Source of the DNA: Lentisphaeria bacterium
GTDB lineage: Bacteria; Verrucomicrobiota; Lentisphaeria; Victivallales; Victivallaceae
Reading direction: 5' to 3'
Length of the DNA stretch: 64,000 nt
Assembly: GCA_022009855.1 (NCBI GenBank)
Contig: CP091727.1
Span: 4,712,001 to 4,776,000 of the forward strand
The notes below the pieces were generated by a model. It worked only from the letters and a program-made list of their open reading frames with translations, was not told the DNA's origin and did no database searches. Shown piece after piece: positions 11,438 through 20,435 of this stretch (the stretch's first letter is position 1; every line of letters begins with the position of its first letter). The translations under genes and the position numbers were made by a program.

Positions 11438-14400
11438 ATGTCGGTTGCGGAAATTACGCCGATTGAACGGTACACCGGCGACGGGAAACAGACGGAATTT
11501 CCAGTCGGATGGAGGTTCAACCACCCTTCGCACCTGAAACTGGTCAGCTCCACGGCGCGGCTGCTGGTGCTCGGCCGCGATTATCAGGTCGTCGATCAGC
11601 AGGTGGTTTTCAATGAGCCGCCTGCGGCGGGGGAGATTATTGCGATTCTGCGCGACACGCCGAAAGAGCGCTCTGGCGATTACGACGAAACCGGCAGCAT
11701 TCCCGGGTCCAGTCTCAACTTCAACTACGACGCGGCAATTTTGATGATTCAGGAGCTGGCGGAGGAGTTGAGCCGCTGCGTGAAGGGGTCTGCGACGAAC
11801 CCGAACGCTTCTGACGAGGATTACTACATCAAGCGCTTTGTCGAGCTGTTCGAGGAGATCAAAAAGGTTCGCGAGGAATTGCAGGGGATGCGTGAAGAAA
11901 TCATGCAGGACCTCGAAGACGGCGCAGAAAACATCGGGTCAATGATTAATTCCTCCCTGACACGAATCGACAATCTGCTTGCGGCAATCGGTGATCTGGA
12001 GGACCTCGTCGAACGGGTCGAGAATCTCGATGTCGATTGTCTTATGCCTCCGGTTTCGAAAATAACGCCTGAAAATTCAGGGAACCCGGTCATCGCAAAT
12101 TATCCGATGGGGTCCATGGATTCGGCGCACCGGGTTGTATTGGAATTCAACGACGCGAACAATTTGTTCTACAACAACGGCCCGGCGCTGGTCTACGGAG
12201 GAACCGGCGGAAATTTTATCGATCTGGGATGGGCGAGGTCGCCGGGCTGCCTTAAAATCACGCAGGAGAGCGAGGCGATAGAGTTCAAAATCGACGAGAG
12301 CTCGTTCGGGTCGATGAACCGCAGCAATTCGGTCAACGCCGAGGACTATCTCACGGTGAGTTTCCGCTGCCGGTTCAATGAGGTTCTCCCGGAGGGTCGT
12401 CGCAGGTCTCTGCTTGAGCTGTGGAGTGAAAATTGTGTTGACTACTGGAGCCGTGATCTGTACGGTCGGCTTGTTCTGACAATGGCATGGATTTCCCCCG
12501 GTCTGTTGCAGTTTGAAATGTGGAATAATAACAACGCTCCGGGGTGATGTGGGCAAACGCCAGACTTTCCGGGTTGTTCGACGGCGCGTGGCACCTCGTC
12601 GAGTGGCGAATCCGTCCGGGAGACAATTTCACCAGCAAAACCCTTCCGGGGCAGGCGCTATGGCTTGACGGTACGTACATTCCACCAACCTACTACGATT
12701 ATCCTACGTGGAGGATTTCCAGTTACGGGGATTTGCGGATCGGGCTGGGCCGGGGGTATCATCCGAAGGCGGCGGAGGCGGAAACAAATACGTTCAGCGG
12801 CCGGGTGCAGACCGCAATCTTCGAACAGTGGTGTCCCGGGCGATTCGACGAGTTCACGATCAGCACGATTCGGCGGCATGAGAACAAGGAAAATTACGAA
12901 CCTTCTTCCGGTCCGCTGGTTGGCGGCGGAGCAGGATATGTGATTTCCAGTCAACCGCTGGGGGCATTCCCAGTAAAAGTCACCGGCGCCTCGGATACGG
13001 CAAAACTCACGTGCGAGGTCACGAATTTGACGCTTGCGTCAGATAGCATTGGCAGCTGGAATCTCAACGGAAATCCATATCCCGCCGTCTACCATTTACG
13101 GACTGCCGAACCGGCGAATGTGTTCGCGCTGTTTCGCCCGTTCTGCGTTCTCGGGTTCGGCAGTGAGGACTGCACGAAGCTGGCATGGCAGGAGGTTACT
13201 CCGACGGTGAGTTTCGATGTTTATTCCCTCCTTTACAACAAGGGGGGCGGATGTGGACCGGTCCTATGAGATATGCGGCGGCTCCGTCTGGAGTCACACC
13301 AAGGGGCAGACCGGGTATCGCTGGAACACCCGGTGGAACGTTGGAATTTCATCGAGCAGCTACTACTACGGGCTGAAGGAGAACTGGGGCCACCCTCCGC
13401 TTCGGGTGGAGTGCCTTCTTCCGGATGAGGTGATTCATTCAGGGTTCATCACCGGGGAGATGCGTCACGGCGCCAGCTACGGTAAGCATCTGCGCGGCTG
13501 GAGGTTCGGGGGGCAGGAATTTATATTCATCCCGCAGCTGCTGGTCGGCTCGCGCCGGGCGAAGGATTCCGGCGGCGCGTCCGGGATTCGCATCATGGTC
13601 TCTCTCTGGTTCAGACCGGCGGTGGACGGACCGACTGAACAGCAGACGTTGCTGTATGAACGAAACATGGGCGGACAGTTCAGCATCCAGCAGATCGGCT
13701 CGACAATCCGCATTACCGTCTGCGGCAATTACGGGATTGGCGCTGCGGCGTTTTTATCGGTCGATCTGAATGCGGTGAACACGCTGTTCGATGGTACGTA
13801 CCACCACGTTCTGTTTATGGCAGACCACGATCTGGCCCGTTACCGCGCGGCGCTGGATGGGGTTGTCTCGATGGGGAATATTGAACATAACGGATCTCTT
13901 CCTGCCATCGCGGCGCTGAATGAGGAGTATATTTACTGGGACACCTACAGTTACAGCGGCATGATTCATCGCTACACCTGCATCGGCGCGATGCCGAAAG
14001 ACGGCCATTGGGGGCAGGACACGGGAAATCAGCAGAATTACCCGATGGAGCAGTTTTACCAGGGTGATCTCGATGAATTTGTTTCGTGGGCAGACCCGGA
14101 AATTAAAACCGATCAGGAGTTCTCGCAGGTTGCAGAATGGCTCTGGAACGGCGGGAACGGTTTGTTCTTCCCGGGGAATTCTGGCGCATTGACGCAGTCA
14201 TATGTTCCGGCAGTCGGAGACATGGGGGTGGTGATGGGCGGAGTGTTTCTCCCTACCGGAACAACCCTCGCAAATGCGATTGCGAAAATTGGCAGCAGTG
14301 GAGAATCGGACGATCCAAATCAATTTACCGATGACCCTGTATCCAGTCCGATTGACGATGACCCGTACAATACGTCACACGGAACCGCGGTGATTGACGC

Positions 14401-14972
14401 CTGGACGGGTGATATTCGTTTCATTTGTCATCGTGAATCCTCTCCGTTGAATTACAAATGTGAACATCCGGTTCTGAAAAGCAATCCAGCAGGGGCTCCG
14501 ACTATTGAAAAAGAGACATACATTCATAATTTTTGGTCTCTGATCTGATGCTGCTCTATACGGAGGGGTTGATCACTCGCGCGTCTGGTGCGGCACCGGC
14601 TCGATTACTCATACCGAGACAAAATATGACGCAGAAAGTGGAACATTTGTTCAGACGACTACCGAGAAAAAAGTTGTTGACGCCGTTCTTTCGTGGAACA
14701 TCGAGGAAATGACGTGGCAACTGGTTCTGACGCAAACGGAACCGGACGTTCTGGAGGTCCCCGTATCCATTGAGGAGGTAACAGGAGGAGACGGCGAGGT
14801 AGTCGATTATAACGTTACCTATACGGAGCAGACCTGCACCCGGAAAATGGTTCTCACCAGCGAATTGCCGGTTTCTGACCGCTGGACCGGTATTCACTGG
14901 GCATCGCCGGATGCGCAGGAGCCCGATTCGATCACGGGGGATTTCACCACGTTCATTGTGGAAAAACAATAA
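11438..14972 (+). CDS. T7-like tail fibre protein with lectin-like repeats
   Basis: Starts at ATG 11438 behind AAGGAGG. Residues 1-130 match the phage T7 gp17 N-terminal attachment domain: YTGDGKQTEFPVGW, a short beta-rich module, AAGEIIAILRDTPKER and LNFNYDAAILMIQELAEELS. A coiled coil follows (about residues 135-205). The rest is a series of concanavalin/LamG-like beta-sandwich modules (SVNAEDYLTVSFRCRF, FDEFTISTI, IRIMVSLWFRPAVDGPTEQQ, GDLDEFVSWADPEI), and it ends FTTFIVEKQ. Frame changes near 12545, 13230 and 14545 are needed. The reconstructed protein is about 1,180 residues. Predicted role: receptor recognition, probably of surface glycan. The T7-like domain is solid; module borders are approximate. 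Confidence 0.75.
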
Positions 14973-14985
14973 CAGGAGGTAAAAT

Positions 14986-15249
14986 ATGAAATTCAGAAAT
15001 CGTTATGGGGTAATCACGACGGCGCAATGCGAACCTGTTCCAGAACGCTGGGAGACGACGGGCAACGTGACCTACATCGGCTATGGAGGTGACGTTACCC
15101 AGCCGATGGCGATTCATAAAATCGAGGAGACCGAAACAGGCGGAACCAGAAAAATGGCATGGGGTATCTGGTCCGAACGTGAGAATCTCGAATATATCAG
15201 CGTCAATCAGAATTTTGTCATCGGAGGACTAAATGAGAGCGAAACTTGA
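14986..15249 (+). CDS. Small phage tail-region protein
   Basis: An 87-residue intact ORF with a strong Shine-Dalgarno (ACAGGAGG) 8 bases before the ATG. It is beta-rich (GNVTYIGYGGDVTQPMAIHK, RKMAWGIWSERENLEY) with no signal peptide or membrane segment. Its stop overlaps the start of the next gene by 17 bp, which indicates translational coupling within the tail operon. No family recognised. Confidence 0.6.
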   Translation: MKFRNRYGVITTAQCEPVPERWETTGNVTYIGYGGDVTQPMAIHKIEETETGGTRKMAWGIWSERENLEYISVNQNFVIGGLNESET

Positions 15250-15523
15250 CAAACTTACCGGTAACCTTCGTGAATCCGACCTTCCGTCCGGGGTTGATCT
15301 CCCGGCGATGCAGCAGCAGGCCCACCGGCATGATAATAAATCCGTTCTGGATAAATTCAGCGAAGCTGACGGGAAACTGCTGTTCGACGGGGCGGCGGTT
15401 GGCGGGGGGGAAGGAGGCGGCTCCGGAGATGCTGATCTCTCCAACTACTACACCAAAACCGAGATCGACGCGAAGTTCGGCACGTTTGAAGCGGTGGCAA
15501 ACGCAGTAATTGGGGAGGCGTAA
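15233..15523 (+). CDS. Small phage tail-region protein with Gly-rich linker
   Basis: 96 residues, ATG at 15233 behind GGAGG. The N-terminal half is polar (NLRESDLPSGVDLPAMQQQA, NKSVLDKFSEADGKLLFDG), followed by a GGGEGGGSG linker and a short segment DLSNYYTKTEIDAKFGTF that resembles the collar or trimerisation stretches in tail-fibre tips. The next ORF starts immediately after its stop. Function inferred only from position. Confidence 0.55.
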   Translation: MRAKLDKLTGNLRESDLPSGVDLPAMQQQAHRHDNKSVLDKFSEADGKLLFDGAAVGGGEGGGSGDADLSNYYTKTEIDAKFGTFEAVANAVIGEA

Positions 15524-15524
15524 C

Positions 15525-16281
15525 ATGGCACTGTCTGACGTTCTGAACAATCTCACCGGCGCGCGGGATTCTCTGGTGACGGCGATCAACGGCAAGGGCG
15601 GTTCGCTTGCCGCCACGGCGACGCTGCGGGGAGTGCGCGGAGGCGGTGAAAAACCTCACGGCGGGCGGAGGAGCAACCTCTGCTGAAACCATTCCGGGAC
15701 AGTTGTTTTACGCCTCCTTCTCGGAAGACTCCGAACGTGTGGAAAGCGGTCAGATTATGACCAAAATCGGCACACCGCAGTTTGTGATGGAGGATGGCGT
15801 CTCGTGCGTCAACCTTCAAAACGTTGTATTCCAGGTTGACTATCCGGTATTCAGCAAGGGCCATCCGTTTACAATCAGCTATTGGGGAAAACGTCCCGAG
15901 CAAGAATCGGCCTCAAACCCGTGCGTGTTAGGACAAGGGGTTTTCAGTGGCTATGGTATAGTTTCTATAATACATAGTTCCTCAGGGTTCGATGCATCAA
16001 ACGCTCAATACTGGACGGAATGTCCGGTTGCTGATCCAACCATTTTTCACCACTATGTGGTAACGTATGACTCTCGCTACAAAATGTTTGTTGATGGGGA
16101 AAAGCTTGCTGAAAGCGAAACGGAATTCACCCTCAATATCCAGAGCAAACCGACGTATATAGGGGCGGAGGAGGCAACGGTAAGAGGGGCAATATTTTAT
16201 TTAGCAAACCTGAAGATTTTCACCCGGGTTCTCTCCTCCGACGAGATTGCGCAACTGTACGGAGAATTCCAGAACAGATGA
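15525..16281 (+). CDS. Phage LamG/concanavalin-like protein
   Basis: ATG at 15525 behind GGGGAGG. The first part (MALSDVLNNLTGARDSLVTA) is joined by one indel near 15630-15640 to ECAEAVKNLTAGGG. The C-terminal 190 residues form a LamG/Laminin-G-3-type beta sandwich: GQLFYASFSED, FTISYWGKRP, FHHYVVTYDSRYKMFVDGEK, ANLKIFTRVLSSDEIAQLYG. This closing motif, 'LKIFTRVLSSDEIAQLY', is characteristic of the family. It is a second lectin-like protein after the tail fibre and may be a tail-tip or accessory adhesin. Confidence 0.65.
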
Positions 16282-16668
16282 AACCAGCGATGAAAACCAT
16301 TTTGGCGGAATACGAACAGACTTTTTTCCGGGGCTTGGCTACGCAAAACTCCGTGGCGAAGCATTGAGGTCAGAAGCATGACCGGTGTCGAAGGAAAGGT
16401 TCAGGCGATGTACTCGGCCCTCTTCAACCGTCTGTATGTCGCGCCGGACAAAAGCGCTCCGGTCTGGTTCGGCAGCGTCGTCCATGAACTCCGACACGCT
16501 TACCAGCGGCACCGGTTCGGGCTTCTGCTCTACATGCTGCTGAAAATCATTCGCCCGGTTGTGGAGCGACCTGCGAAACAGGCAGAGCTTGACGCAACCG
16601 CGTGGATGTGCAGAAAGAAAGAAGAAGAACACGAGAAAACATTGAGGGAAAGGATGGGTTGCCAATGA
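16278..16668 (+). CDS. Phage HExxH metallopeptidase-like protein
   Basis: The ATG at 16278 overlaps the preceding stop. A one-base change near 16335 joins MKPAMKTILAEYEQTFFRG to WLRKTPWRSIEVRSM and the rest (about 130 residues). The core FGSVVHELRHAYQRHRFG holds a HExxH zinc motif, and about 40 residues on, KQAELDATAW gives a plausible glutamate ligand. Placed between tail and lysis genes, it could process virion or envelope proteins or assist lysis. Family assignment is by motif only. Confidence 0.55.
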
Positions 16669-17063
16669 CGATCAAAGAGCTGATTCAGAAGGCGAGGAAG
16701 TTGCGTCTGGAAAACGTCGAAATCCTCGATCGGTATTCGGTTGAGGAAATTTCGGTAATCTACAACGGCATCGGACCGGACCGGTTCCCGGAGGCGCTGC
16801 GTGAGTTCCTGAACACGCTCCATCCGACGCTTCAGGTTGTGGCGTTGATCCACGATCTTGAGTATTATGAGGGAGGCACGCGAGAGCAATTCACTGCGTC
16901 GAACGAGCGTTTCTATCGGAATGGAAAAACGGCAGCCTTCGCGGAGTACGGATGGTATGATCCCCGCCGTTATCTGGTCTGGAACAAGGCGCGGCAGTTC
17001 CGCAACCTGTGCGAACTGTTCGGCTGGTCCGGCTGGACGAAACCGGAGGGAGTGTCCGAATGA
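16665..17063 (+). CDS. DUF1353-like phage protein
   Basis: The ATG at 16665 overlaps the previous stop; 132 residues, intact. YNGIGPDRFPEALREFLNTL followed by LQVVALIHDLEYYEGG resembles the DUF1353-type phage proteins that carry a His-Asp pair after a hydrophobic strand; RFYRNGKTAAFAEYGWYDPR follows. This family often lies beside lysis and endopeptidase genes in phages, as here. Biochemical role unknown. Confidence 0.5.
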   Translation: MTIKELIQKARKLRLENVEILDRYSVEEISVIYNGIGPDRFPEALREFLNTLHPTLQVVALIHDLEYYEGGTREQFTASNERFYRNGKTAAFAEYGWYDPRRYLVWNKARQFRNLCELFGWSGWTKPEGVSE

Positions 17064-17323
17064 GCGAAGGATGGGCGATTGCGCTGCTTTCCGGAGCTCT
17101 TCTGGTGATGACCTCGGTGCTGACTTGGGTGGCGGCGGAACTGCGGCTGCTGCACAAGTCTCTCCGGGGTTTTGTCGAGAAGTCGGACTGCCGGGAGGAT
17201 ATGGGAAAGCACTGTGACCGGTTGGATAAGCTGGAAAAGAAGGTGGAAGAGAACAGCAAGTTTGTCGCTGCGGTGCAACAGTATCATGAGATGATCGGGG
17301 TTCCGATCGTGAAGGCAAAATAA
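17060..17323 (+). CDS. Holin/spanin-like small membrane protein
   Basis: 87 residues, with ATGA overlap to the preceding gene. One strong transmembrane segment (WAIALLSGALLVMTSVLTWV, residues 4-24) is followed by a charged coiled coil (HCDRLDKLEKKVEENSKFVA). This N-in membrane anchor plus heptad-repeat layout fits a phage holin or inner-membrane spanin, and the next gene is a lipoprotein as in Rz/Rz1-type pairs. The functional call is inference. Confidence 0.55.
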   Translation: MSEGWAIALLSGALLVMTSVLTWVAAELRLLHKSLRGFVEKSDCREDMGKHCDRLDKLEKKVEENSKFVAAVQQYHEMIGVPIVKAK

Positions 17324-17339
17324 CAGGAGGAGGTTTCTA

Positions 17340-17889
17340 TGAGTGAAAATGTGGTGAAAAATGCGAAGTCTACAGTCGCTGCTGCGGCTACTTCCGCCCG
17401 GTGACGAACTGGAACAGAGGCAAGCAGGAGGAGTTCCGAGAGCGGAAGCATTTCAAAGTCACCGGCGTCCTGCTGGCGCTGCTGGCCGCGCTGTTGCTCC
17501 CTGTGCTGACCGGCTGCGCGATGGTGGAGGCCGTCACTGATTCGACGAAGGAGAAGAGCATTGCCGCGGGCAGCGACACCTGGGGCGGCGGCGTGGAGGC
17601 GAAGACTGCGACAGCAGACTGCCCGGTACCGGGGTTCGAATGCTGGTTCGGCCGCCGGAAGGTCTGGTATGCGAGTGTGCGCGACCGGGCGACTGGACAA
17701 GCCGCCGCGGAGATCGTCCGGGCGTCGAATTCGCCCCTTTCGGTGACGGCAGCCGCCGACGGCCTGACCGCCGAGAATGCAAACGGAGAAAAAACGATTG
17801 ATTTTGTTTCTCCGACCTCCGGGCGCTCCACGCGGGGCGCCCGTTTTTTATCCGCTTTTTATCCCTTAATTACCCATATAAATGAATAA
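17340..17889 (+). CDS. Phage lipoprotein (possible outer spanin)
   Basis: ATG 17340 sits behind AGGAGGAGG. One indel near 17400 joins MSENVVKNAKSTVAAAA to NWNRGKQEEFRERKHFKV. A hydrophobic stretch (TGVLLALLAALLLPVLTGCA) ends in a lipobox with Cys. A polar C-terminus follows (FGRRKVWYASVRDRATGQ). As read, the frame runs through the terminator at 17821, so an A-run error near 17790 probably hides a natural stop near TTGA at 17799. The N-terminus is unusually long for a lipoprotein; an internal start is possible. Confidence 0.5.
17821..17849 (+). terminator. Rho-independent terminator ending the prophage operon
   Basis: Stem GGGCGC (17821-17826) pairs with GCGCCC (17837-17842) and is followed by G and T6. 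It lies after the last phage gene and before AT-rich DNA, and marks the end of the phage transcription unit. Confidence 0.75.
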
Positions 17890-17989
17890 AACCAACAAAA
17901 GGCGACAAAACTATCAAAATACATTTTTCAAGAAAAAAGTTGTAATTAACTTATATTATGTTTGTTAAATATAAAAGAAACTTGTAAAA
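17850..17989. other. AT-rich prophage/chromosome junction
   Basis: About 140 bp, sharply richer in A+T than both sides, with no ORF. It separates the phage terminator from the apparently truncated 3' end of the FAD oxidoreductase gene. The prophage attachment junction most probably lies here; no direct repeat can be tested because the other prophage end is outside the window. Confidence 0.4.
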
Positions 17990-18996
17990 TTAAATTTCAT
18001 ATTCAATCTTCTCCGGTGTTGCGCCGGAAAGAAGCATCTCTTCCGTCAGGCGGCACTTCCCCACTATTTTCCGCGTTTCCCTGACTCCGGGAAATGCCGC
18101 TGTCTTTCGCACAAATGCATTCCGCATTCCCGGAATCAGAGGCCTCATGATCCGATTCAGAATATGATCGATCATCTCCCTGCCTGTTTGCATTGCACTG
18201 GATAAATCAGCAGGAGAACATCCATCTAGATTTACCTGAGCCATACCGCCGTTGACCAACATGGCTCCAGCTTCCCATAGCGGAAACATACTCAGAATCG
18301 GATCCGGCCAGGGCCAGTTCCCCGCCGCTCGCTGCTCCCGAATCAATTTCCGGAAACGCCGATCTGCCCCCTGTACAAAAATATTGTCGGAATTGTTCCA
18401 ACTGTATTCCTTCCACCTGCCAGATCACACTGACCGGAGCACAGATTTTTTTCCCGGTAAGTTGCAAATCCGGCAAAACTGGTCAAATCCGCATCGCCCG
18501 TACAATCAATGAAGAAGCGTCCCCGTACCGCGTGAATGCCCGCTTTATCCGCAACGATTGCGTGCGTGATGCGGTTATCCTTTCGGACAGCATCTACGAC
18601 CCGGGTGAAAAAACGACACTTCACGCCTGCCGTACGAAGCAGCCGATCGAAAAACAATTTGAGATCGTCACTCCTGCAAATGATTTCATCTCGAAGCGCC
18701 AACATCTCCAAACGGTATTTTTCCGCCGGGGTCTTCCTGCCATATTGTTCCTTTTGCCAATGAACAAGTTCCCCAAAAATTCCACCATTGATAGCCTTGC
18801 CGTCCTTTATACCGCCGAGCCAGAAGGGAAGTTCACAATTGCTGGACACCCCTCCCAGGCAGCCGGACAACTCCAGCAGCAGAGTTTCGGCCCCTTCTCG
18901 CGCCGCGGCACAGGCGGCGCCAATCCCGGCAGGACCTCCGCCGCAGACAACGACATCCCAGACCTCACTCTCATCAATTTCTTTTTGAAAGAGCAT
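17990..18996 (-). CDS. FAD-dependent oxidoreductase (C-terminus apparently truncated)
   Basis: The N-terminus VWDVVVCGGGPAGIGAACAA is a GxGxxG dinucleotide fold (residues 12-31); GRFFIDCTGDADLTSFAGF is the second FAD signature. The C-terminal part reads IREQRAAGNWPWPD, GGMAQVNLDG and RKIVGKCRLTEEMLLSG. Indels near 18345-18440 split the frame. Proteins of this FAD_oxidored family usually continue about 100 residues past the VGKxRLTEEMLL motif, but here the frame stops within 14 residues at AT-rich DNA beside the prophage. Last gene of the LacI-controlled operon; start 2 bp after the preceding stop. Probable role: oxidation of a sugar or cyclitol released by the upstream enzymes. Confidence 0.72.
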
Positions 18997-18997
18997 T

Positions 18998-20435
18998 TCA
19001 ACGTTCCAGATTAAAATGTTTTTTCGTTTTCAAAAGAGGATTGATCCGATACAATGTACTGTCGCGCATCTCCAGCCGCAAAGTGCATTCCTTCATCACC
19101 GGACCGCCTGTCGACCTCCAGCGCAGGCAATGATTCGCTTGATTCCCCCGGAGCGGAATGCTTTCACTGATACCGCACCCGGGAAGCGGAGCGCCATTGA
19201 TGTCGAGCAGTTCATAACGAATCTCTCCCCGAACCTCCGCATTTAACGTCAATCTTCCGGCGGAGAAAATATCAGCGGAATATCCAGGCGCCCACTGCCG
19301 TCCACTCCACAATAACGATCCGCCGGAAATTCCACCATCCGCAACGAGCGCTGCCGGGGTAGAGGATTCTCCAGAAAGCTGTTATTGTGATGAAAATGGC
19401 TGACCGTGTAATAAAGGCGCACCCGGTTCCCCTCAAAAACCAGATTATGCGCAGTGTGAATCATGCCGGCATCCGCCCCCTCCCCTTTCACGGGCAGAAA
19501 CGGTCTCCGGAACGGACGATGCCACCGTCGGGGATCCCGGCAGAATATCAGTTCCGGTTCCAGCGTCTGCCTTTCACATTCATACCGGTCCAGCAGGCCG
19601 ATACGCAGTTCCGGCAAATCTGTAACGGTGAGATTGTAAAATTGAAAAAGCGGCGGGTCATCGTCGTCCGGTGCGAGAACGATTTCCGGACCGGACCAGT
19701 TGATTCCATCCGGACTGGTCCGGCGCTGGATGATCCGATAAACGGACGGCACATTTTCCATTTCGGCCCGATGCAACCCTCCGATCGGATTCTCGGCCAG
19801 CCAGACACCGAAAAACTCGAAGCCGCCTCCGGAGAGTCGATTGACAGTGGATGCGTCATTGGCAAGCCGGAATCGTCGGGAAAACAACTCCTCCGGAGAC
19901 AGAACCTCCCTGTCTGGCAGAGAACTGCAGTGAGGAATCAACCTCTCAAAACCAGCCTTCCCGCCCGCTTCCCGATCCATCGGATGAATCAGGCCGGGAT
20001 TGTCGAAATCGTGCACCTGCCACTCCAGACCATCATCCCCGGAAAACATCAAATAGCGGATCAGATTCTCTGCCGGAAGAAACACCCATCCGAAAAGCCG
20101 CCACTTCCGATCCCCGCAATCCGGCTGGAGAACGGAGAGATGGCAGACTTTGCCGTCGACGGGATCCCGGAAAAGAGCAGCGGACGCGCCTCATTTCAGG
20201 TGATGCCGTCTGCCGACTCACACACAAATGCGCCTTGAGAACCGGAAATGCTGGAATCTCCGGCCGTGTAATAAAGTCTCCAGGAAAATTCTCCGGGCAG
20301 ATGATTAAAAACGGAACAATTGAATACACTCCAATCACGCCGCTCGCCGCCGAAAAGTTCATATCGTTGAAAACGAGGGGGAATCAGACGGAAGTCTCCC
20401 GACCGCCGCATCCCTTCCAAATCAAAACCATACAT
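18998..20435 (-). CDS. Beta-propeller glycosidase-like protein
   Basis: Starts MYGFDLEGMRRSGDFRL at 20435. Successive beta-propeller blade motifs of the sialidase / GH32-43-like type are visible: FVCESADGITWN, RRTSPDGINWSGPEIVLAPD (S-x-DG-x-x-W twice), MFSGDDGLEWQVHDFDNPGL and HTAHNLVFEGNRVRLYYTVS. Frame changes near 20090-20200 and 19300 break the gene. No signal peptide is seen. The C-terminal 90 residues are a small beta-sandwich-like domain (GEIRYELLDINGAPLPG). It lies between the secreted GH and the oxidoreductase, so intracellular processing of oligosaccharide is plausible. The exact GH family is not determined. Confidence 0.6.
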
